This document shows positions 1-7,150 of a DNA stretch of 40,715 nucleotides, in pieces (within the stretch, counting starts at the first letter, position 1; each line of letters starts with the position of its first letter). A program made the translations under genes and the position numbers. Source of the DNA: Actinophytocola xanthii (lineage in GTDB: Bacteria > Actinomycetota > Actinomycetes > Mycobacteriales > Pseudonocardiaceae); contig NZ_MSIE01000085.1 of assembly GCF_001921205.1 (NCBI RefSeq), positions 1 through 40,715 of the forward strand. Reading direction: 5' to 3'. The notes under the pieces were generated by a model. That model saw nothing but the letters and a program-made list of their open reading frames with translations, searched no databases and was not told the origin of the DNA.

Positions 1-1
1 C

Positions 2-91
2 GCGCTGCAGGAGTTCCTCCGCAACCCGGACGACGTCGACGGCCTCACCAACAGCATCGAGGACCAGAAGGCATCCATCTTCGGAAGCTGA
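2..91 (+). CDS. C-terminal end of a gene, possibly an ABC transporter solute-binding protein
   Basis: The window opens inside an open frame whose last 29 residues run from ALQEFLRNPDD to KASIFGS before a TGA at 89-91. The acidic 'FLRNPDDVDG' tail resembles C-termini of extracellular sugar-binding proteins of ABC importers, but 29 residues are too few for a firm call. The stop lies only 6 bases before the ATG of the O-methyltransferase, so the two genes are probably co-transcribed. Confidence 0.4.
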   Translation, partial: ALQEFLRNPDDVDGLTNSIEDQKASIFGS

Positions 92-97
92 GGTGCC

Positions 98-1111
98 ATG
101 ACGACCAACCCGTCCCCCGACCCGGTCCGGCACGTCCTCAGCGAGGCGATGGGATACGTGTACGCGGCCGCGATGCGCGCCGCGGTGGAGCTCGAGATCG
201 CCGAGCGGCTGGCCGACGGGCCGCGTCTGCCCGAGGAGCTCGCCGCCGACGCCGGTGCGGACGCGCCGTCCCTGGCGCGGCTGCTCAGGTTCCTCGCCAC
301 CCGCGGCGTCTTCCGCGAGGACGCCGAGGGCCGGTTCCACCTGACCCCCTACGCCGATCCGCTGCGCGCCGACGCACCGAGGTCGATCAGGACCGGCGTC
401 CTCGCCGTGACCGCCGAGGTGTTCTGGACCTCCAGCAGGGACCTCGGCGAGGCGGTGCGGAGCGGCGAGCCCGCCTTCGACCGCCGGTACGGACGTCCGT
501 TCTTCGACTTCCTGGCCGCGAACCCGGACGAGGGCGCGATGTTCAACGACGGCATGGCGAACCTGTCCGCGATCGAGGTCGACGACATCGTCGCGAGCTA
601 CGACCTGCCCACGACGGGCACGGTCGTGGACGTCGGCGGTGGCCAGGGTGGGCTGCTGCTGGCGGCGCTCCGCGCACGCCCGGGGCTGACCGGCATCCTG
701 TTCGACCGCCCGGAGGTGTTGCCGGGCAACGTCCTGGCCGGGCTTGGCGAGGCCCGCTACGACCTGGTCGCCGGGGACTTCTTCGAGTCGGTCCCCGGCG
801 GGGACCTCTACCTGCTGAAGAACGTCCTGCATGACTGGTCCGACGAGCAGTGCGTGCGGATCCTGGAGAACTGTCGCCGCGCGATGCGCCCGGGCGGGCG
901 GGTGCTCGCCCTCGACGCGGTGATCGAGCCCGACAACCAGCCGCACTTCGGCAAGACGACGGACATGTTCATGATGCTGCTGGTGCCGGGCCGGGAGCGC
1001 GGGCGGCGGGAGTTCGAGGACCTGTTCGACCGGGCGGGGCTGCGGGTCACCCGGGTGCTGCCGACGCCCAGCGCCGTCGCCGTGGTCGAGGCGGTGGCCG
1101 CGGCGTCGTAG
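98..1111 (+). CDS. SAM-dependent O-methyltransferase (Methyltransf_2 family)
   Basis: This 337-residue protein has the layout of small-molecule O-methyltransferases of the PhzM/DnrK/plant COMT type: an N-terminal helical dimerisation domain (about residues 10-100) and a C-terminal Rossmann domain. The SAM loop VDVGGGQGG begins near residue 177, and the family's catalytic His is in LHDW (His245). These enzymes methylate phenolic hydroxyls on aromatic natural products. The length is typical and the ATG follows the previous stop by 6 bases. It lies about 4 kb from the exporter gene, so it could tailor the cluster product, but the chitinase and cupin genes between them make membership uncertain. 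The substrate cannot be read from the sequence. Confidence 0.88.
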   Translation: MTTNPSPDPVRHVLSEAMGYVYAAAMRAAVELEIAERLADGPRLPEELAADAGADAPSLARLLRFLATRGVFREDAEGRFHLTPYADPLRADAPRSIRTGVLAVTAEVFWTSSRDLGEAVRSGEPAFDRRYGRPFFDFLAANPDEGAMFNDGMANLSAIEVDDIVASYDLPTTGTVVDVGGGQGGLLLAALRARPGLTGILFDRPEVLPGNVLAGLGEARYDLVAGDFFESVPGGDLYLLKNVLHDWSDEQCVRILENCRRAMRPGGRVLALDAVIEPDNQPHFGKTTDMFMMLLVPGRERGRREFEDLFDRAGLRVTRVLPTPSAVAVVEAVAAAS

Positions 1112-1127
1112 GGCCCGTCCGGGCGCC

Positions 1128-2318
1128 TCAGCGCACCTGGACCAGGGCGTGCGTGCCGGTGGTCCGCCAGGGTTCGCCGTCAGCGTCGAGGTGGGTGAGG
1201 ACCTCGTCGGGGACGCCGACCACGACGTCGGACTTGAGCGTGCGCAACGCGGCGACCGGACCGGGGAAGTAGTCGGTCGCCGCCGCGAACGGGGTGGTCG
1301 GCGGCCACCAGCGGTCGCCGACGAGGCGGCGGTAGTTGAGGTCGCCCTTCATGATCGTCAGCGAGGCGGCGGCGAAGTCCTCCGCGAGGTCGGCCGGCAT
1401 GTGGTGGTAGGACCACGGCGCGCACGAGAACGGGTGGGCCCGGATCGCGACGACGCCGTCCACCACCCCCTGCCACAGCCGACGGCCGGCCTCCCCGGCG
1501 GCGCCGGAGGCGGCGACGAGCCGGCGCAGCGCGGCCGTCACGTCCGCGGGCGTCGCGTCCGAGACGAAGTAGGGCGTCGGCTTCACGTGCAGGAGGACGG
1601 TCGCCGCCCGGCCGGTGGCGAGCAGGTGGTCGGCGAGCAGCAGGTCGGGCACCAACTCGCGGGCCGCGTTGTCGACAACGAGACAGACCCCCGCGGGAGC
1701 GGCCTCCTCGAGCAGGGTCCACAGCCGCGCGCTCTGGTCGGCGACCAGCGGCGTGGACGGGTCCCGCTCGTCCGGGTCACGCCGAGCGGTGACCTGGAAC
1801 CCCAGGTCGGCCCGGTTTCCCCAGAGCGAGGCGGTCAGCAGCGCCGCGTCCTGCTCGGCGTCCGGCAGCGCGGCGAGCGGGTCGAGCGCGGCGAGGTCGC
1901 TCTCGAGCGCGCCGCCGAGCAGCTCCGCGGTCTTGAACGGCTCGAACGGGTCGACACCGCGCCACGGCCCGTCGGCGAAGTAGCCGACGGCGTGGAGCAG
2001 CTTGCGGTAGAAGTAGCTCTCCGCCCACAGGAACGGCACGTCCTGCCAGTGCGCGCCGAGGTACTCCCGACCCCACTCGGCCCAGAGGTCCCGATCGTGG
2101 GCGTCGGCCGGGAGTGGTCGGACGGGGCCGGTGATCTCCTCGGCGAGCTCGTCGAGCGCGCGCCGCCGGTCGGGCGGGTACGGCAGACCGGCCGCGACCT
2201 TCGCGATGAGCGCCGGGTGGCGCTCGCGCCAGACCCCCCAGGGCAGGGAGCCGGGCACGTTACTGAGGATCTGCGGCACGTCCGGCAGGGCCGGCGCCTC
2301 GACGTCGCGGTTGGTCAC
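1128..2318 (-). CDS. DUF89 / ARMT1-like damage-control phosphatase family protein
   Basis: A 396-residue cytoplasmic protein of the DUF89 (ARMT1-like) family. Diagnostic stretches are VDNAARELVPDLLLADHLL (about residues 217-235), KPTPYFVSDAT, and IMKGDLNYRRLVGD near residue 325. In characterised members the Asp/Asn residues of such motifs bind the metal. Family members are metal-dependent phosphatases proposed to remove damaged or overflow phosphometabolites; the substrate here is unknown. The gene is convergent with the O-methyltransferase, with 16 bases between the stops. The length is normal for bacterial members and nothing looks broken. Its role is probably housekeeping rather than biosynthetic. 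Confidence 0.8.
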   Translation of the reverse strand: MTNRDVEAPALPDVPQILSNVPGSLPWGVWRERHPALIAKVAAGLPYPPDRRRALDELAEEITGPVRPLPADAHDRDLWAEWGREYLGAHWQDVPFLWAESYFYRKLLHAVGYFADGPWRGVDPFEPFKTAELLGGALESDLAALDPLAALPDAEQDAALLTASLWGNRADLGFQVTARRDPDERDPSTPLVADQSARLWTLLEEAAPAGVCLVVDNAARELVPDLLLADHLLATGRAATVLLHVKPTPYFVSDATPADVTAALRRLVAASGAAGEAGRRLWQGVVDGVVAIRAHPFSCAPWSYHHMPADLAEDFAAASLTIMKGDLNYRRLVGDRWWPPTTPFAAATDYFPGPVAALRTLKSDVVVGVPDEVLTHLDADGEPWRTTGTHALVQVR

Positions 2319-2489
2319 AGCCGAGTCTCACACATCCGTCGGGGGCGTCGTGCTTCGGCAGCCGCGGACGCTGTTCGACCCGCACGCCTTGAGCACGGCT
2401 CGGGCGTGGTTCGTGATGAAGCGCCTGCTCGGGGCCGAGGACTCACGAAGAGCGTCGCCCTGCTCGGAGAAGGAGCGGCCGCCCGGCGA

Positions 2490-2590
2490 GCACCACCGCT
2501 GCCGCGCTGAACCTCCAGCAGCCAAACCCCACCCGCAGGGCACCACCGCTCCCGCGATTGAGCGTCCAGCCCCCAGTGAACAACCCCCGC
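2490..2590. repeat. Imperfect direct repeat, 50-base period, two copies
   Basis: GCACCACCGCT at 2490-2500 recurs at 2540-2550. Both copies continue with a C-rich stretch (CCGCG, then TCCAGC, then CCA and C runs), so the period is 50 bases. It lies in non-coding DNA upstream of the DUF89 gene. Confidence 0.5.
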
Positions 2591-2712
2591 CCGTTCCCGG
2601 GGGCGTCCCGCCTTGCCAGCGTATCGGCCGGTGGGGCTCCGTGCGGGGTGGGGCGCGAACTGTGGACAACTCCCGGCTGCGAACGGAAGGTTCGGTCGCG
2701 AGGGGACGGTTC

Positions 2713-2738
2713 CCGGCGGCTACTGGAGGGGCCGCCGG
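2713..2738 (-). terminator. Hairpin downstream of the chitinase gene
   Basis: CCGGCGGC (2713-2720) pairs perfectly with GCCGCCGG (2731-2738) around a 10-base loop, and flanking TTC/GAA bases can extend it with a bulge. It lies 16 bases past the stop of the minus-strand chitinase gene, as expected for a factor-independent terminator. There is no long T tract, which is usual in actinobacteria. Confidence 0.55.
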
Positions 2739-2753
2739 AAACCGTACCGCCGG

Positions 2754-4130
2754 TCAGCCGGGCAGGCGCCAGACCTGGTTGCTCGCCCCGGCGCAGTCCC
2801 AGATCTGCAGTCGGGTGCCGTCCGCGGAGCTGGGGCCGGTGGCGTCCAGGCAGCGGCCGGACGCGGGGTTGCGGAGGGTGCCGTTCGACTGGGGCTGCCA
2901 GACCTGGGCGCCGGTGCCGTTGCAGTCCCAGAGTTGGACGACCGTGCCGTTGGCGGTGCCTGCGCCGGACACGTCCAGGCACTTGCCGAGGGCACGCAGG
3001 GTGCCGCCGGCGGCGACGGTCCAGCTCTGGGCGCCGGTGCCGTTGCACGTCCAGAGCTGGACAGCGGTCCCGTTGGCGCTGCTGGCACTCGCGACGTCGA
3101 CGCACTTGCCCGCGATGCCGGTGATCGGTCCGGTCTGCCCGCCGGGCGGGGGCGTGCCGCCCGTCGCCACCTCGTAGATCGCGCTGACCAGCGACGTGCT
3201 GCCGGTGGTGTCCTGGGACAGCTCCCAGTTCATGATGCCACCGGCGTTGGCCATCGCCCACTGGGTCTTGCGCCGGATCGTCGGCAGACCGTTGTAGCAC
3301 TGCGAGACGCCGTTGACCGTGGCGCAGTCGCGGTTGGCGTTGGCCGGGTCCATCGCGACGAGCTGAGCATAGGTGTAGTAGTCGGGGCGGCTGTAGAACG
3401 GCACGCCGAGCACGGTCTTGGCGGCCGGCAGACCCCGACTCTTCCAGTACTCGGCCGAGGCGATCGACCAGTCGTAGTTGGCGTGCGGGCTGCCGCCGTC
3501 GTAGGCCATGACGTTGAGGAAGTCGACGTAGCCGAACACCGCCGGCTGGACGCCGCCCGCGGTGTTGCCGCCGGAGACCACGGCCGCGGTCAGCAGCTTG
3601 CCCCGGCTGTGCATGGCGTCGGCCAGCTCCCGCATCAGCGCGGTGAAGTTGTTGCCCGAGGTCCCGGGATCCGGGTACTCCCAGTCGATGTCCACGCCGT
3701 CCAGGTTGTACTGGTTGACCACGCCGACCACGCTGTTGACGAACGTGGTGCGGCTCCCGGCGTTGGCGGCCAACGCCTCGAACGCGGAGTCGTTCCCGTC
3801 GTTCCAGCCGCCGACGGCGAGCGAGACCTTCACGCCGTTGGCGTGGCCGAGGGACACCAGCGAGGACAGCTTGCCCGGGTCGGGTACCGCCTGCAGGGTG
3901 CCGTTGGAGTTGGGCAGGACGAACGCGTAGTTGATGTGCGTGAGCTTGCCGTACTGGACGGAGTTGACGCTGCCGGACCAGGACGGCAGGTAGCCGACGC
4001 TGCGGAAGCCGTTGGGCAGCGCGGCGGCCGCCCCCACCTCGGGGGCGGCGGCGGCCGTGGCTGTGGGGACGAGGGCGGGAAGAGCGAGGAGGAACGCCAG
4101 GAGCACGGCGAACACACGGGACGTACGCAA
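2754..4130 (-). CDS. Secreted GH18 chitinase with C-terminal ricin-B lectin (CBM13) domain
   Basis: A TTG start at 4130 is preferred over in-frame ATGs upstream. It follows GGAAGG by 8 bases and gives a clean signal peptide (MRTSRVFAVLLAFLLALPAL with cleavage near ATAAAAP); starting at 4205 would add 25 unlikely residues before the signal. The mature protein has a GH18 barrel with the strand-3 motif VGGW and the catalytic motif DGVDIDWEYP (Glu151 as acid/base). A linker rich in G, T and P follows, then a ricin-type beta-trefoil with three QxW-like repeats (AQSW, AQVW, NQVW). It should hydrolyse chitin outside the cell. A DasR-like box lies 52 bases upstream of the start, so induction by N-acetylglucosamine is likely. 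Confidence 0.93.
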   Translation of the reverse strand: MRTSRVFAVLLAFLLALPALVPTATAAAAPEVGAAAALPNGFRSVGYLPSWSGSVNSVQYGKLTHINYAFVLPNSNGTLQAVPDPGKLSSLVSLGHANGVKVSLAVGGWNDGNDSAFEALAANAGSRTTFVNSVVGVVNQYNLDGVDIDWEYPDPGTSGNNFTALMRELADAMHSRGKLLTAAVVSGGNTAGGVQPAVFGYVDFLNVMAYDGGSPHANYDWSIASAEYWKSRGLPAAKTVLGVPFYSRPDYYTYAQLVAMDPANANRDCATVNGVSQCYNGLPTIRRKTQWAMANAGGIMNWELSQDTTGSTSLVSAIYEVATGGTPPPGGQTGPITGIAGKCVDVASASSANGTAVQLWTCNGTGAQSWTVAAGGTLRALGKCLDVSGAGTANGTVVQLWDCNGTGAQVWQPQSNGTLRNPASGRCLDATGPSSADGTRLQIWDCAGASNQVWRLPG

Positions 4131-4181
4131 CGGAACCACCTTCCGAGGCAGGGGGTGAAGGTGCTGGCTCCTATGCATTAT

Positions 4182-4195
4182 TTGGTCTAGACCTA
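4182..4195. promoter_or_regulatory. DasR-like operator (dre) upstream of the chitinase gene
   Basis: The sequence TTGGTCTAGACCTA contains the palindromic core GGTCTAGACC. It matches the known DasR element (consensus ACTGGTCTAGACCACT), through which this GntR regulator controls chitin and aminosugar genes in Streptomyces and relatives. It lies at -52 to -65 relative to the proposed chitinase start, within the expected promoter zone. Binding is inferred from the match. Confidence 0.75.
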
Positions 4196-4226
4196 TTCGC
4201 CGCAAGCCCCTGGCGTTCCCAGTGCC

Positions 4227-4763
4227 TCAGGCCTCGGCCGGCTCGGCGTACTGGCGCGCGGCGATCTCCTCCGCCCGGCGCACGTCGGCGTTGGTGAGCC
4301 GCGGCGCCGGGCGGCCCGGCTCGGCCGGTCTCGCGATGTCCATGAAGAACCGCTCCATGCCGCCCGGCGTGTAGATGCGGATCATTCTGGCCGTCCCCTC
4401 GCCGACGTTCTTCCAGATGTGCCGCGTGCCGCGCGGGATGAAGGCGTAGTCGCCGGGCCGGATCACGAACCTCCGACCGCCGGCGGACACCTCGAACTCG
4501 CCGTCCAGCACGAAGAAGGACTCGTCGGCGTCGCGGTGCAGGTGCTCCGGTGGGCCGTTGAGCGGCGGGACGACGGTGTCGACCACGGCCAGCGCGCCGC
4601 CGGTGGTGTCGGCCGTCGCCTTGAACGTGTAGGTCGACATGATGGGACCGGCGCCGTCGACCAGATCGGCCGGCGCCTCCTCGGGCACCCACAGGGCGAT
4701 GCCCTCGCCCGCGGGGACGTGCACGACCTGCGGCGTGTGGTGGGTGGTCTCGGTCGTGGACAT
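4227..4763 (-). CDS. Cupin-domain protein
   Basis: A 178-residue single-domain cupin. Motif 1 shows the metal-binding pattern in PPEHLHRDADESFFVLDGEFEV (two His and a Glu, near residues 75-95), and motif 2 is in PGDYAFIPRGTRHIWKN (His near residue 118). The start at 4763 is set by GGAGGTAGCC just upstream; a longer frame beginning at 4859 has no such site. Such small cupins can be quercetinase-like dioxygenases, isomerases or binding proteins, so the activity is open. It diverges from the exporter gene across a 297-base spacer that carries the shared cluster motif, so a link to the cluster is possible. Confidence 0.75.
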   Translation of the reverse strand: MSTTETTHHTPQVVHVPAGEGIALWVPEEAPADLVDGAGPIMSTYTFKATADTTGGALAVVDTVVPPLNGPPEHLHRDADESFFVLDGEFEVSAGGRRFVIRPGDYAFIPRGTRHIWKNVGEGTARMIRIYTPGGMERFFMDIARPAEPGRPAPRLTNADVRRAEEIAARQYAEPAEA

Positions 4764-5060
4764 GGCTACCTCCGGTGTACGCGGGGAACTGAAGTGGAAC
4801 GGACGGTTGGGGAACCGGACCCGCGCTGCTGGAGTCCGAATTTTCGATTGTCCAGGCACCGCTTCATGTTGCGCCTCGCACGTTTACGCGAAAATCGGCC
4901 TTTCCCGACCCCGCCCGGCTGTCCGCGGGAATTCCTGACCGTGCACAGGATCCCGTGAAGACGTGATACCGGCAGCCGGCGCCCCGCCGCATTCTCGTGC
5001 TCGGAGGAAGTGCTCCCGCGGTGTGGCCGCGGGGGGCAGTAGAGATGTGGGGATCACCGA
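4764..5060. promoter_or_regulatory. Divergent spacer between cupin and exporter genes
   Basis: Divergent promoters must lie here. The left half holds a near-perfect inverted repeat, CCGAATTTTCG (4836-4846) against CGAAAATCGG (4889-4898), in a relatively AT-rich stretch. The right half holds the 16-base cluster motif at 4954-4969. No open frame in the spacer looks real. Confidence 0.5.
4954..4969 (+). promoter_or_regulatory. Shared 16-base cluster motif, copy 1
   Basis: CGTGAAGACGTGATAC is identical to the copy at 20981-20996 in front of the second FAD monooxygenase operon, and both are followed within a few bases by GC-rich leader sequence. This copy ends 91 bases before the exporter ATG and reads in the same direction as the gene. 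A 16-base identity between two distant promoter regions is not expected by chance, so this is a good candidate binding site for a cluster regulator. The LAL regulator encoded nearby is one candidate (inference). Confidence 0.6.
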
Positions 5061-6539
5061 ATGACCGGGACCGGTTCCAGCCCGTGGCGAACCTTCACCC
5101 TGCTCGCGGCGACCCAGTTCATGGTCGTGCTGGACGCCGGCATCGTCTACGTGGCACTGCCCTCGATCCAGCGCCAGATGGACTTCTCCCCCGCCGGCCT
5201 GGCCTGGGTGATGGACGCCTACATGCTCGCGTTCGGCGGGTTCATGCTGCTCGGCGGCCGGGCCGCCGACCTGCTCGGCAGGCGGCGGGTGTTCCTCGTC
5301 GGCCTGGTCGTGTTCGCCGCGGCCTCACTGGCCTGCGGGTTGTCCACGCAGGCCTGGCAGCTCGTCGGGGCCAGGGCGGCGCAGGGGCTGGGGGCGGCGA
5401 TCGTGTCGCCCGCGGCGATGGCGCTGATCATCGAGCTGTTCGAGGGCGAGGACCGGCACAAGGCACTGGGTGTCTTCGGCGGGATCGGGGGACTCGCCGG
5501 CGCCACCGGGGTCCTGTTCGGCGGACTGCTCACCTCGGTCGGCTGGCAGTGGACCTTCCTCGTCAACGTGCCGGTCATCCTCGTCGTCCTGGTCCGGAGC
5601 CTGCGCGTGCTGCCCTCGACCGGTCACCGCGCCGAGGGCGGCCTCGACCTCGTCGGCGCGCTGACCAGCACCGGCGGGCTCTGCCTTGCCCTGTACGGGA
5701 TCCTGCGCCTCGGTGGCGATGGCTGGGGCACCGGGGCCGCCGCGGCACTGGCCGGCTCCGCCGCGCTGCTGCTCGCGTTCCTGGCCAGGCAGCTCCTCGC
5801 CACCGCACCGCTGATCCCCCGCACGCTGTTCCGGGTCCGCGCCGTCGTGCTGGGCAACCTGGCCAACACCGCGGTAGGCGGGCTGATGTTCGGCGTGTTC
5901 TTCCTCGTCACCCTCTACCTCCAGTCCGTCCGCGGGTACTCCCCGCTCGTCGCGGCCCTGGCCACGGTGCCGATCAGCCTCGCGTTGTTCGCCGGCTCGC
6001 AGCTCGCCATCCGCGCCTTCGGCAGGATCCGGCCGGTGGCCGCGCTCGCCGGTGGCCTTCTGGTCCAGGCGTTCGCCCTCGCCGACTGGGCGCTGGTCCT
6101 GGCGCCGCGCGGAAACCTCCTCACCTCGTTCGTCCTGCCGGGGATGGTCTGGGGTGCCGGTCTCGGCGCCTCGGTCGTCGCCGCCTTCGTCGTGTGCACG
6201 AGCGGGTTGCACGGTCCGGTCCAGGGCGCGGCCTCGGGCATGGTCTCGACGACCCTGCAGGTCGGCGGCGCGGTGGGGTTGGCGGTGTTCAGCGCGACAG
6301 CCGCCCGCCACACCGAGACCGCGCTCGCCGACGGCACGGGTCCGGTGGAGGCGATGGCGGCCGGGCACGCGCTCGCCCTGTGGGCGGCGGCCGTGCTCGC
6401 CGTGCTCGCGATCCCGGTCGTGGTCTGGGCACGCCACACCCGAGGAGGGCGGGACGACGCTCCCGCGGCGCCCCCGGCCCAACCCCGGCCCGCAGCCGAC
6501 CGACCCACCGCCACGCACGCAGAAGGGGACCGACCGTGA
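5061..6539 (+). CDS. MFS multidrug exporter, DHA2 (14-TM, EmrB/QacA) family
   Basis: A 492-residue integral membrane protein with about 14 predicted helices. The DHA2 landmarks are QFMVVLDAGIVYVALPSIQ in helix 1 (the family's conserved D in TM1), motif A GGRAADLLGRRR at residues 65-76, and motif C-like small residues near residues 140-155 (GGIGGLAGATGVLFGG). The C-terminus is a Pro/Ala-rich cytoplasmic tail. Relatives export antibiotics and dyes using the proton gradient, so it probably exports the cluster product and gives self-resistance. The stop overlaps the GTG start of the nitroreductase (GTGA), so translation is coupled. The shared motif upstream suggests co-regulation with the core operon. 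Confidence 0.92.
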   Translation: MTGTGSSPWRTFTLLAATQFMVVLDAGIVYVALPSIQRQMDFSPAGLAWVMDAYMLAFGGFMLLGGRAADLLGRRRVFLVGLVVFAAASLACGLSTQAWQLVGARAAQGLGAAIVSPAAMALIIELFEGEDRHKALGVFGGIGGLAGATGVLFGGLLTSVGWQWTFLVNVPVILVVLVRSLRVLPSTGHRAEGGLDLVGALTSTGGLCLALYGILRLGGDGWGTGAAAALAGSAALLLAFLARQLLATAPLIPRTLFRVRAVVLGNLANTAVGGLMFGVFFLVTLYLQSVRGYSPLVAALATVPISLALFAGSQLAIRAFGRIRPVAALAGGLLVQAFALADWALVLAPRGNLLTSFVLPGMVWGAGLGASVVAAFVVCTSGLHGPVQGAASGMVSTTLQVGGAVGLAVFSATAARHTETALADGTGPVEAMAAGHALALWAAAVLAVLAIPVVVWARHTRGGRDDAPAAPPAQPRPAADRPTATHAEGDRP

Positions 6540-7150
6540 CGACACAGCTCGCGAAGGACTACATCACCATCGACGAGGGCGCGCAGGACCAGCTGTTCCG
6601 CCGAGCCCGGACGGCGAACTCGTTCACCGACGAACCGGTGACCGAGGCACACGTCCGCGCCATCTACGACCTCGTGAAGTGGGCACCGACCTCGTTCAAC
6701 CAGCAGCCGCTTCGGGTCGTACTGGTCCGCTCGCCGCAGGCCCGCGCCCGGCTGGTGGAACACATGTGGGACAACAACAAGGCGAAGACCGCCGGCGCGC
6801 CGCTGGTGGCCGTCCTCGCCGCGGACACCGAGTTCCACCACGAGCTGCCGGCCCAGTTCCCGGTGTTCCCGGAGGCCAAGGACGCCTTCTTCGCCGACCC
6901 CGAGGTGCGCCGGGACTCCGCGGTGCTCAACGCGGCGTTACAGGTCGCGTACTTCCTGATGGGGGTCCGCGCGGCCGGGCTCGCCGCGGGACCGATGAGC
7001 GGGTTCGACGCCGTGGGGGTGGCGAAGGAGTTCTTCCCCGACGGGATCCACCGGCCGCTGGTCGTCATGAACATCGGGCTGCCCGGCGAGAACGCGTGGT
7101 GGGACCGGTTGCCCCGGCTGGCCTACGACGAGGTGTTCGCTTCGGTGTAG
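6536..7150 (+). CDS. Nitroreductase-family flavoprotein (malonic semialdehyde reductase RutE-like)
   Basis: The GTG at 6536 overlaps the exporter stop (GTGA) and gives a 204-residue protein. It is a typical FMN-dependent nitroreductase fold of the RutE/HadB type: RTANSFTDEPVTEAHVRAIYDL at the N-terminus, WAPTSFNQQPLR (FMN phosphate region), and AGLAAGPMSGFD near residue 160. Family members reduce malonic semialdehyde, nitro groups or quinones with NAD(P)H. In this cluster a quinone or imine reduction is conceivable, but nothing proves it. Leu135 is encoded by TTA (6938-6940), a rare codon that makes translation depend on the bldA tRNA in actinomycetes. The 3' end overlaps the convergent LuxR gene by 28 bases. 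Confidence 0.87.
   Translation: MTTQLAKDYITIDEGAQDQLFRRARTANSFTDEPVTEAHVRAIYDLVKWAPTSFNQQPLRVVLVRSPQARARLVEHMWDNNKAKTAGAPLVAVLAADTEFHHELPAQFPVFPEAKDAFFADPEVRRDSAVLNAALQVAYFLMGVRAAGLAAGPMSGFDAVGVAKEFFPDGIHRPLVVMNIGLPGENAWWDRLPRLAYDEVFASV

Larger units (their letters stand above)
2319..2753. other. Gene-free spacer with a tandem 50-base imperfect repeat
   Basis: No convincing coding sequence is present: the open frames here lack a ribosome binding site and recognisable domains. The spacer holds two imperfect direct copies starting at 2490 and 2540 (both begin GCACCACCGCT) and a hairpin at 2713-2738 next to the chitinase stop. The right part (about 2650-2700) contains no obvious promoter. Confidence 0.6.

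Noticed and set aside
4997-7150. 717-residue open frame fusing exporter region and nitroreductase
   Set aside because: Its first 500 residues are an off-frame reading of the exporter; the true nitroreductase start is the GTG at 6536.
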